The notes beneath the pieces are model-generated. The model saw nothing but the letters and a program-made list of their open reading frames with translations. It did no database searches and was not told the DNA's origin. 11,551 nucleotides of DNA from assembly GCA_010030955.1 (NCBI GenBank), contig RHBP01000048.1, forward strand, positions 1-11,551, in the 5' to 3' direction. Shown in pieces: positions 6,531 through 11,551 of the stretch. The DNA is from Synechococcaceae bacterium WBB_10_009. GTDB lineage: Bacteria; Cyanobacteriota; Cyanobacteriia; PCC-6307; Cyanobiaceae. The position numbers and the translations under genes were made by a program. Each line of letters starts with the position of its first letter. Positions within the stretch are counted from its first letter, which is position 1.

Positions 6531-6563
6531 CTGTGGAAAACACCGGGCCCAACTGTGGAAAAC
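6531..6563 (-). repeat. Direct pair of DnaA-box-like sequences
   Basis: The 11-mer CTGTGGAAAAC occurs at 6531-6541 and 6553-6563, start to start 22 bp, about two helical turns. Its reverse complement contains TTTTCCACA, one base from the E. coli DnaA box TTATCCACA and the form reported for cyanobacterial DnaA boxes. Two copies are few for an origin and dnaA/dnaN are not in the window, so this may be a DnaA-regulated or DnaA-titrating site, or chance. Confidence 0.35.
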
Positions 6564-6665
6564 CCCGCGGAGCTGGGGAATCGATTTTTCGATTAGCAGG
6601 GCTTATGTGAGCAGGTCTCGTGGGAGACCCGGGTGAGCCCGAGACGGATGAGCGGCAGAAATGCC

Positions 6666-7835
6666 TCAGTTGTCTTCGGATTTGTCGCGCGGTTTGTAAA
6701 GGGTGCGCGGCCCCAGGGGGTGGTCGGCGTGGGGATAGGGAGCGTGGGTGTGGCTGTGATCGTGCGGGTGGTCGTGGGAATGGCTGTGGTCATGGCCGTG
6801 ATCGTGGTCATGGCCGTGGTGGTGATGGCCCATCGGGATCGGAATGCCATCGGGCTGGCAGGCGCCGGTGCATTCGTGCTCGCACAGGGTGCAGGCCTCC
6901 ACCAGGCCCTCCACGTGGTGGTGGTGGCTCTGCTGCGGCGCCCCCACCTCGGTTTCAAAGCCCAGCACCTGGGCGCGGTATTTGCACAGGGAGCAGTTCA
7001 TCTGCGTCTCACCGCGCACCACCTCCTGCACCCGCTCCAGGAAGGTGTCGATCACCAGGGGGTGGTCGCCCAGGTAGGAGGCCTCGAGGAACTCCACCTC
7101 GGGATGGTCGGCCGCCACCAGCTGGGTGTGCTGGCGGATGCGGCTCACCAGCACCCCCGAAAACAGGAAATAGGGGAACACCACAATCCGCTTGAAGCCC
7201 AGGCGCACCACGTGGCGCAGCCCCGGCTCCACCAGCGGGAAGGTGACCCCCGAATACACCGTTTCACCCCAACCGAAACCGAAGCCCTCCACCAGCATCC
7301 GCGTCACCTTCGACACGTTGGAGTTGGCATCCGGATCGGAGGAGCCGCGGCCCACCACCACCAGCAGGGTGTCGCTGAGGGGCACATCGGTGGGGGCCCC
7401 ATCGAGGGCCGCCTGGATGCGGGCGCCGGCGGCCAGGATCATGCTGCGATCCACCCCCAGCTCGCGGCCGTAGTCGATGCGCAACCCCGTTTCAGCGGCG
7501 TAGGTGTTGAGCACCGAGGGGATGTCGTTTTTGGCGTGGCCGGCGGCGAACAACATGCCGGGCACCGCCAGCACCCGCTTCACCCCCTGCTGCCGCAGGC
7601 TCTCGAGCCCATCGCGCAGGATCGGCCGCGCAAATTCCAAGTAGCCGTATTCCACCGGCAGCTGCGGCAGGCGGCGGCGCAGCCCCTCCGCCAGCTGGGC
7701 GAATTCCCCCACCGCCTGGCGGTTGCGGCTGCCGTGGCCGCAGATCAACACCCCCACCGGTCCGCCCTCCACACCCTCCAGGGCGCTGGCGGGGCCACTG
7801 GCGAGGCTGGGATCGGGCTGCTCAAGGAGCGACAT
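6666..7835 (-). CDS. cbiX: Sirohydrochlorin cobaltochelatase/ferrochelatase, long CbiX type, His-rich tail
   Basis: A 389-residue class II chelatase that inserts a divalent metal (cobalt for cobalamin, possibly iron for siroheme) into sirohydrochlorin in the cytosol. It has two tandem CbiX domains. The first carries the probable catalytic His34 in LICGHGSRN (30-38) and His100 in FAAGHAKNDIP (96-106). The second has GRGSSDPDANS (162-172) and no equivalent His. After the domains comes MNCSLC (279-284), the MxCxxC motif reported to hold a 4Fe-4S centre in Bacillus megaterium CbiX(L), then an HHHH run (304-307), a second cysteine cluster CTLCEHECTGAC (315-326) and a tail with 18 His between 337 and 372. 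The tail probably binds or stores metal. The gene is divergent from the 7921 gene with an 85-bp spacer. The antisense frame across it is open but has no family features. Confidence 0.93.
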   Translation of the reverse strand: MSLLEQPDPSLASGPASALEGVEGGPVGVLICGHGSRNRQAVGEFAQLAEGLRRRLPQLPVEYGYLEFARPILRDGLESLRQQGVKRVLAVPGMLFAAGHAKNDIPSVLNTYAAETGLRIDYGRELGVDRSMILAAGARIQAALDGAPTDVPLSDTLLVVVGRGSSDPDANSNVSKVTRMLVEGFGFGWGETVYSGVTFPLVEPGLRHVVRLGFKRIVVFPYFLFSGVLVSRIRQHTQLVAADHPEVEFLEASYLGDHPLVIDTFLERVQEVVRGETQMNCSLCKYRAQVLGFETEVGAPQQSHHHHVEGLVEACTLCEHECTGACQPDGIPIPMGHHHHGHDHDHGHDHSHSHDHPHDHSHTHAPYPHADHPLGPRTLYKPRDKSEDN

Positions 7836-7920
7836 GGGACGGTGCGCCTGGCTCGACCCTAGGTGCAGCCCTTTCGGAGCTGGGAATTAGGGTGCGCACC
7901 ATCCATCTGGCGATTGCAGC
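7836..7920. promoter_or_regulatory. Divergent promoter region of cbiX with a perfect palindrome
   Basis: The 85 bp between cbiX and the rightward gene contain the perfect 10-bp palindrome GGTGCGCACC (7891-7900), a related half-site GGTGCGC (7841-7847) and AGGTGCAGCC (7861-7870). A dyad in a divergent spacer next to a metal chelatase gene could be a regulator operator, but I do not recognise the motif, and there is no Fur/Zur-like AT-rich box or cobalamin riboswitch core. Confidence 0.25.
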
Positions 7921-8586
7921 GTGCAGACCAGCGAGAACAACCGCGCCGGCGAACTCAAGGATCTGGGCTGGAGTCCTGAAGACGTTCGCAAATACGAAGA
8001 GCTCTGGGAATACCGCCAGCGCTGGGGGGCCATCAACCTGGAGCGGGAAGACCGGCTGTTCCTGCGCAAGGCGGAAGCCGCCCTGCCCAAGCTCTCCAGT
8101 GGCAAGGGCTCCGAGAAGAAGCGCCTGCAGGACAAATCCCACTACCGCTGGCTGAGCTTCCACCTGGAGGCCATGCGGGCAAGCGCTGCGGAAACGGGCC
8201 TCAAGGCCGGCGAGCGGGGGGCCTGGCCGGTGCTGCTGGAGCAGGAGCTGCGGGCGCTCGACCACTACGAACCGGTGCTGGGCCTGCCCGACACCCTCAA
8301 GGCCAAGGAGCTGCTGCCGATCCGCGAGCAGCTGATCCAGCAGGCGGCCGCCGGCGCCACGGTGCTGCAGTTTGATTTCGTGGAGCCCCTGGAGGCGCTG
8401 AAGCGCCAGGAATCCACCAGCTGGAAGCCGCTGCGGGGCGAGGCCAACACCGACAAGGCCTACCCGGTGCTGGCGGCCGATGCGGTGGAGAGCTTCCAGC
8501 GGGAGGCGGCCAGCCGCCTGGGCGCCGCCATCCGCGAGCTGTTCCCCTCCCTGAAGGACAGCGACAAGCCGGTCTTCGGCGCCTGA
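7921..8586 (+). CDS. Conserved-looking hypothetical soluble protein (unrecognised)
   Basis: A 221-residue protein beginning at GTG 7921. I do not recognise a characterised domain. It is rich in charged residues, with no signal peptide or membrane segment, so it is likely cytosolic and mostly helical. The N-terminal part has the pattern LGWSPEDVRKYEELWEYRQR (15-34) followed by WGAINLEREDRLFLRKAE (35-52), which reads like a conserved helix-turn-helix-sized module. The middle is Lys-rich (GKGSEKKRLQDKSHYRW, 61-77) and the C-terminus ends in a helix and LFPSLKDSD (207-215). Third codon positions are strongly G/C, supporting real coding. It is divergent from cbiX and converges on the small exported protein, with only 6 bp between the stops. 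No Shine-Dalgarno is evident before the GTG. Confidence 0.82.
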   Translation: MQTSENNRAGELKDLGWSPEDVRKYEELWEYRQRWGAINLEREDRLFLRKAEAALPKLSSGKGSEKKRLQDKSHYRWLSFHLEAMRASAAETGLKAGERGAWPVLLEQELRALDHYEPVLGLPDTLKAKELLPIREQLIQQAAAGATVLQFDFVEPLEALKRQESTSWKPLRGEANTDKAYPVLAADAVESFQREAASRLGAAIRELFPSLKDSDKPVFGA

Positions 8587-8592
8587 ATCAGC

Positions 8593-8835
8593 TCAGCGCG
8601 CTTGGCAGGGCTGGTTGATCATCACCAGCCCCAGCAGACGGCACTGCAGGCGCGTGAGGTCGTTGAGGGCCACCTCCACATCGCCGTTGAAGCCGGGGTC
8701 ACCGGGCCGGGAGCCGGCCATGCTGGGGGCGGGCTCGAGCGGCAGCGGCAGCGGTTCGGCCACCCCAGGGGAAACCACGGAAGGGGCAAGGGCGAGCAGC
8801 GCACCCGCCAGCAACAGAGCCTTCTTGAGCGCCAT
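8593..8835 (-). CDS. Small exported protein, unknown function
   Basis: An 80-residue protein with a clear Sec-type signal peptide: MALKK, then the hydrophobic core ALLLAGALLALAPSVV, and a likely cleavage after GVA (about residue 26). The mature part is Pro-rich (28-47), then has a short helix with Cys65 and a C-terminal Cys77 (NQPCQAR), which could form a disulfide in the periplasm or lumen. No family recognised. The frame, ATG start and signal peptide make it likely to be a genuine gene. It lies 62 bp downstream of the DUF2252 gene on the same strand and could be cotranscribed. Confidence 0.72.
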   Translation of the reverse strand: MALKKALLLAGALLALAPSVVSPGVAEPLPLPLEPAPSMAGSRPGDPGFNGDVEVALNDLTRLQCRLLGLVMINQPCQAR

Positions 8836-8897
8836 GGCGACACCAACGTTTCCCCACAGCTAGGAACGCCGCCGGGGGTGGGGATGAGTCGATCTAC

Positions 8898-10196
8898 TTA
8901 AAAGATCCCGCTGGTGGAAATTCGGCCGCTGGCGATGGCCTGCAGCAGCTGGGCATGGTCGTGCGCGGCCAGATCGGCATGCTCCAGCGCCGGCTCCAGC
9001 AGCTGCCGGCCGTAGGCCTTGGGGTCGCCGATGTGGGCGGCGATGGCACGGCTGTCGCCACTGCGGGCGTGGGCCTTGGCGAGGGTCCAGGCGCAGAGCT
9101 TGCCGTAATCCTTGAGGCCATCGGCATCGAGCTGGGCCACATCCACGGACCCCTTCCAGTCGCGGAATTGGCGGTAGTAGATGCCGTGGCCGAGGGGGTT
9201 CGTGCCCCAACCCAGGAAGGGATCGCTGGCGGTTTGCATCAGCCGCTGGCCCTGCACCACCCGCTCCCCCTGGTGGGGAGATGCCTGCAGCTCCGGCAGG
9301 TGGGGCGCCAGCACCGAAGGCTCCGCCTGCTTGCCCTGGATCACCAACACGTCGTCGGGGTGGTCGCCCACCAGCACGGTCACCGCGCAGCGGGTGCCCA
9401 CCGAGCCCACCCCCACCGCCTTGAGCGCCGTGTCAACGATGCGGAAGCGCGCGAGCAGTTGCCGCATCGCCGGGGGCAGCGAGGCGCGATACATCCCATG
9501 GGCGGCGTTGATCCAGGCCTGCCAATCCAGGCCGGCCAGCACGTCTGGCGGCAACGCCTCAAAGCGCCAGATCAGCGGTGGCTGATGGCGAAAGCGCAAC
9601 CCACCGCTGCCATCGCTCTCGCACAGCTTGCGCACCGCCTGGCGGCTGGTGCGCCGCAGGGCACCGGCGGTGACGCGCTCCAGATGGCAGCGCAGGTTGG
9701 CGCTGGCCCGCTGGTCGATCAACCGCTCCAGGGGCAGGCGTGCCACCCACATCGGCAACGCCGGCATGGCGGCAAACTCCGCCATCGCCTCGCCGTAGGC
9801 GCGCACGCCACGGCGGCAGATCTTGGCCTGCTGCGCATCGCTCAGCCCCAGGCTGCGGGCGGCGAGCACCAGGCTGGCGGCCAGCCGCTGCACATCCCAC
9901 TCGAAGGGGCCGGGATGGGTTTCGTCGAAGTCGTTGATGTCAAACAGCAGCTGCCGCTCCGGTGAGCCGTAGAAGCCGAAATTGAGCAGGTGGGCGTCGC
10001 CGCAGAGCTGCACGATCAGGCCCGAGTGGGGGCGCCGCGCCAGGTCCGAGGCCATCACCGCTGCGGCACCGCGAAAAAACGCGAAGGGGTTCTCCGCCAT
10101 GCGGCTGTGGCGCACCGGCAGCAACCAGGGCAAGCGCTGCTCCTCCTGCTGAGCCAGCAGCGCCAGCGAATCGGGGCGCTCCATCAGCGTGGTCAT
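8898..10196 (-). CDS. DUF2252 family protein (kinase-fold-like)
   Basis: A 432-residue DUF2252 protein; the family is widespread and uncharacterised. Seen from the chosen start: RMAENPFAFFRGAA (32-45), then VQLCGDAHLLNFGFYGSPE (62-80), and LLFDINDFDETHPGPFEWD (83-101) followed by a basic helix RLAASL. The GDAHxxN and FDxNDFD stretches resemble the catalytic HGDxxxxN loop and metal-binding Asp of aminoglycoside/choline-kinase-fold enzymes (Asp67, Asn72, Asp86, Asp89), so a small-molecule phosphotransferase is a reasonable guess, not a demonstrated function. The C-terminus has YYRQFRDWKGS and LAKAHARSGD, also typical of the family. Several starts are possible (10292, 10196, 10181). I chose 10196 because homology-like sequence begins shortly after it; 10292 would sit 22 bp after the iron permease stop. 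Confidence 0.9.
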   Translation of the reverse strand: MTTLMERPDSLALLAQQEEQRLPWLLPVRHSRMAENPFAFFRGAAAVMASDLARRPHSGLIVQLCGDAHLLNFGFYGSPERQLLFDINDFDETHPGPFEWDVQRLAASLVLAARSLGLSDAQQAKICRRGVRAYGEAMAEFAAMPALPMWVARLPLERLIDQRASANLRCHLERVTAGALRRTSRQAVRKLCESDGSGGLRFRHQPPLIWRFEALPPDVLAGLDWQAWINAAHGMYRASLPPAMRQLLARFRIVDTALKAVGVGSVGTRCAVTVLVGDHPDDVLVIQGKQAEPSVLAPHLPELQASPHQGERVVQGQRLMQTASDPFLGWGTNPLGHGIYYRQFRDWKGSVDVAQLDADGLKDYGKLCAWTLAKAHARSGDSRAIAAHIGDPKAYGRQLLEPALEHADLAAHDHAQLLQAIASGRISTSGIF

Positions 10197-10314
10197 GCCC
10201 CCATGGGCCAACGTCTCCCCCAGGGTGCACAGGAACTGCCTGGTCGGGAACAGGAAACCCCAGAAACCTTCGCCCACCAACCCCAACGCCATGGCGCTGG
10301 GCTTCGCGCAACAC

Positions 10315-10737
10315 CTACCCCTGCGCGCCGATTTCGGGGCTGCCGGTGTCGGGCTCGCCGGTCTGCAGGTTGCGTTGGGCGGCCTTCGCCAGCGCCTCGT
10401 ACTTCTGCTTGAACGCGTGCAGCTGCTGCTCGGTGCTCTCCTCCAGATCAATCAGGGCGTTGTGGGCGCCCTTGGTGGCACGGATCAGCTCATCCAATTT
10501 GATCTGGAGCGCCTCGGTGTCCTTGTTCTGGGTGTGCTGAATCAGGAACACCATCAGGAACGTGATGATCGTGGTGGCGGTGTTGATCACCAACTGCCAG
10601 GTGTCGCTGTAGTGGAAGAGTGGGCCCGTGGCCAGCCAGGCCACCACCACAGCACAGGCCAGCGTGAACGTGATCGATCGGCCGGCACCGCGGGCCAACA
10701 GCTTGGAGAACCAGTCGTACCAGCTGACCGATGGCAT
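10315..10737 (-). CDS. Low-affinity iron permease family small membrane protein
   Basis: A 140-residue protein of the low-affinity iron permease family (PF04120), named after similarity to part of yeast Fet4; transport by the short bacterial forms is unproven. Seen: the amphipathic start YDWFSKLLARGAGRS, a first membrane helix (21-41) ending in WLATGPLFHYSDTWQL, a second one (48-68) in the conserved stretch INTATTIITFLMVFLIQHTQ, then NKDTEALQIKLDELIRA (71-87), NALIDLEE, and a charged coiled-coil-like tail (about 98-122). Two helices suggest that it acts as an oligomer. ATG 10737 is chosen; GTG 10752 adds five residues. The DUF2252 gene follows on the same strand 118 bp downstream and may be cotranscribed. 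Confidence 0.9.
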   Translation of the reverse strand: MPSVSWYDWFSKLLARGAGRSITFTLACAVVVAWLATGPLFHYSDTWQLVINTATTIITFLMVFLIQHTQNKDTEALQIKLDELIRATKGAHNALIDLEESTEQQLHAFKQKYEALAKAAQRNLQTGEPDTGSPEIGAQG

Positions 10738-10804
10738 CCCTGGAGCTTGCACGGCGCCGACCCGCCATCGGGAGCAGCGCTGGCGTTCAGCCGCAATGCT
10801 GCAG

Positions 10805-11350
10805 CTAATTCACGCGCAAAGACAAGCCATTCGATGGCCCCTGGATCTGAGGTGACTTGTCCTCAAATTCAGAGCCAAACAAGCTGCGCAGGGCCCTCTT
10901 GTATTGGCTTTCCGTAATCACGTTCTCCTCCACGAGCTGCCTGAGGTTGTCGATGCGGGCCTTGATCTGGGCATCCTTTAGCAGTGTCTGACAGCTGAAG
11001 TTCACCTGACTGCGCGCCAGGGGAATGTTGAGGGTGGCCAGGGCCAACAGGCTGCTCTGGCTGCCGATGCTGCTGTTGTTGGCGTTGGGCGCAACGTTGA
11101 CGTTGTATCCCCATTGGTCGGGATAGGCACCAGCCGACAACGACAGGCTCGGGAGGGCACCGCTGTCGGAATTGCAGCGCAGCACCCCCTGGTCAATCGA
11201 CACGCGCGATCCCTGCGGGAATTGCTGGGTGGGGGCCAGATAGATCTGGCTTAGCGCTGCGCCGCTGGCGCCGACGACAAGACCACAAGCGCCGGCCGCC
11301 AGCGGGAGCAGACGCGCAGCATGAAGAGCCCCTGGGCTGAAACGCCGCAT
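10805..11350 (-). CDS. Secreted protein with SHOCT-like C-terminal segment, unknown function
   Basis: A 181-residue protein with a signal peptide: MRRF, then a hydrophobic stretch (about 13-32, including LLPLAAGACGLVVGA) and probable cleavage near GAALSQ (30-35). The mature part is small and polar with Cys59 and Cys120, possibly one disulfide, and an Asn/Ser-rich, beta-like middle (NVNVAPNANNSSIGSQ, 84-99). Residues 131-158 (ARIDNLRQLVEENVITESQY, then KRALRSLF) resemble a SHOCT-type short helical hairpin (LxxLxxxGxITxxxFxxxKxxLL), often at the end of oligomerising proteins. No family recognised for the whole. The start lies 100 bp inside the end of the preceding chaperone-like gene, so the two are probably translationally coupled and exported together. 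Confidence 0.72.
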   Translation of the reverse strand: MRRFSPGALHAARLLPLAAGACGLVVGASGAALSQIYLAPTQQFPQGSRVSIDQGVLRCNSDSGALPSLSLSAGAYPDQWGYNVNVAPNANNSSIGSQSSLLALATLNIPLARSQVNFSCQTLLKDAQIKARIDNLRQLVEENVITESQYKRALRSLFGSEFEDKSPQIQGPSNGLSLRVN

Positions 11351-11551
11351 AGGAAAAAATCGCGACTGGGGTCGAAAACGGTGTACGGGATCGTGCGGGT
11401 GGACCCTGAGGCCAGACGCATTTGGGTGGGCCGCAGCCGGATCACCTGCTCGGCCTGCTCCACCGGCAATGGAGCCAGGGCGGCGCTGGGCTTCCCGCCT
11501 TGGTGAACCACCGCGAACACCTGCAGGCTCAGCTCAATGCTGCGTTCGCTG
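11251..11551 (-). CDS. C-terminal part of a probable pilus-chaperone-like (Ig-fold) protein, 5' end outside window
   Basis: This frame enters from the right edge (first complete codon at 11550-11548) and runs 99 codons to TAA at 11251. It reads SIELSLQVFAVVHQGGK (4-20), then VIRLRPTQMRLASGSTRTIPYTV (36-58 in two parts: VIRLRPTQMRLAS and GSTRTIPYTV) and FFLCGVSAQGLFMLRVCSRW (65-84). The pattern of an alternating strand, 'I-x-P-x-x-x-x-L-x-x-G-x-x-R-x-I-x-Y' and a further strand pair is that of the N-terminal Ig domain of PapD-type chaperones, though here it ends soon after, without a second domain. Cys68 and Cys81 could form a disulfide. Codon third positions are G/C-rich. The apparent GTG start at 11520 is internal. 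Assignment to the chaperone-usher system is inference from the strand pattern. Confidence 0.55.
   Translation of the reverse strand, partial: SERSIELSLQVFAVVHQGGKPSAALAPLPVEQAEQVIRLRPTQMRLASGSTRTIPYTVFDPSRDFFLCGVSAQGLFMLRVCSRWRPALVVLSSAPAAQR

Larger units (their letters stand above)
6262..6665. other. Gene-free stretch with promoter, DnaA-box-like repeats and hairpins
   Basis: About 400 bp between the DUF2811 frame and the cbiX stop without a convincing intact gene; a possible decayed or frame-shifted 5' part of the DUF2811 gene occupies about 6220-6369. It holds a good leftward promoter match (6436-6463), a direct pair of DnaA-box-like sequences (6531-6563), the perfect hairpin AATCGA-TTTT-TCGATT (6579-6594) and the perfect hairpin GGTCTC-GTGG-GAGACC (6614-6629). 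The last lies just past the cbiX stop on the cbiX transcript, but no T-run follows it, so I do not call it a terminator. Confidence 0.6.

Noticed and set aside
6614..6629. GGTCTC-GTGG-GAGACC hairpin as cbiX terminator
   Set aside because: No T-run follows on the minus strand.
6633..7862. 409-codon open frame on the plus strand across cbiX
   Set aside because: It is antisense to a well-supported CbiX; composition is shadow-like (His, Gln, Val runs) and no motif is recognisable.
8848..8858. TTTCCCCACAG as a third DnaA box
   Set aside because: It has a mismatch in the core and lies far from the other two.
8955..9965. 336-codon open frame on the plus strand
   Set aside because: It is antisense to the DUF2252 gene, whose conserved motifs fix the coding strand.

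Overview
The window is a dense, very GC-rich chromosomal segment from a picocyanobacterium of the Synechococcus/Cyanobium type. The support is indirect but consistent: several proteins belong to families confined to cyanobacteria or the green lineage (DUF3318, CGLD27/DUF1230, DUF2811). In addition, carB, rsfS, an R. etli-type asparaginase and a long CbiX chelatase have typical cyanobacterial sequences, and Shine-Dalgarno signals are mostly weak or absent. I see no IS element, CRISPR array, integrase or phage gene.

Left part (1-3899). The 5' third of carB runs leftward off the window. Diverging from it is a compact rightward cluster: a DUF3318 membrane protein, the ribosome silencing factor rsfS (8-bp overlap), a CGLD27-family membrane protein (12-bp gap) and an asparaginase (21-bp gap). 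Spacing suggests one operon. An FSA/TalC-type transaldolase converges on the asparaginase.

Middle (3973-6665). An initiator tRNA-fMet with an encoded CCA end is followed by a strong intrinsic terminator. The start of a GMC-family FAD oxidoreductase lies directly against it, and that gene's 5' end carries a perfect 3 x 12 bp in-frame tandem repeat. A second strong terminator follows about 100 bp after the oxidoreductase. Beyond it is a small leftward DUF2811 gene with no in-frame canonical start in front of its domain, suggesting a frameshift or an unusual start. The roughly 400 bp upstream of it is the only sizeable gene-free stretch. It holds a plausible leftward promoter, two DnaA-box-like repeats 22 bp apart and two perfect hairpins.

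Right part (6666-11551). A CbiX-type chelatase with an MxCxxC motif, a second cysteine cluster and a very His-rich tail diverges from an unrecognised 221-residue soluble protein. Then, all leftward, come a small exported protein, a DUF2252 protein with kinase-like motifs, a low-affinity iron permease family protein, a secreted protein with a SHOCT-like C-terminus, and the 3' end of a probable pilus-chaperone-like (Ig-fold) protein that overlaps the secreted gene by 100 bp.

Most of the segment is ordinary core and accessory gene content: pyrimidine/arginine synthesis, ribosome dormancy, amino acid and sugar-phosphate metabolism, and siroheme/cobalamin metal insertion. The items most worth a second look are the DUF2811 reading-frame problem, the cut-off chaperone-like/secreted gene pair at the right edge, the CbiX metal-binding tail, and the small structured region between the oxidoreductase and its terminator. 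I found no convincing new multi-gene system.
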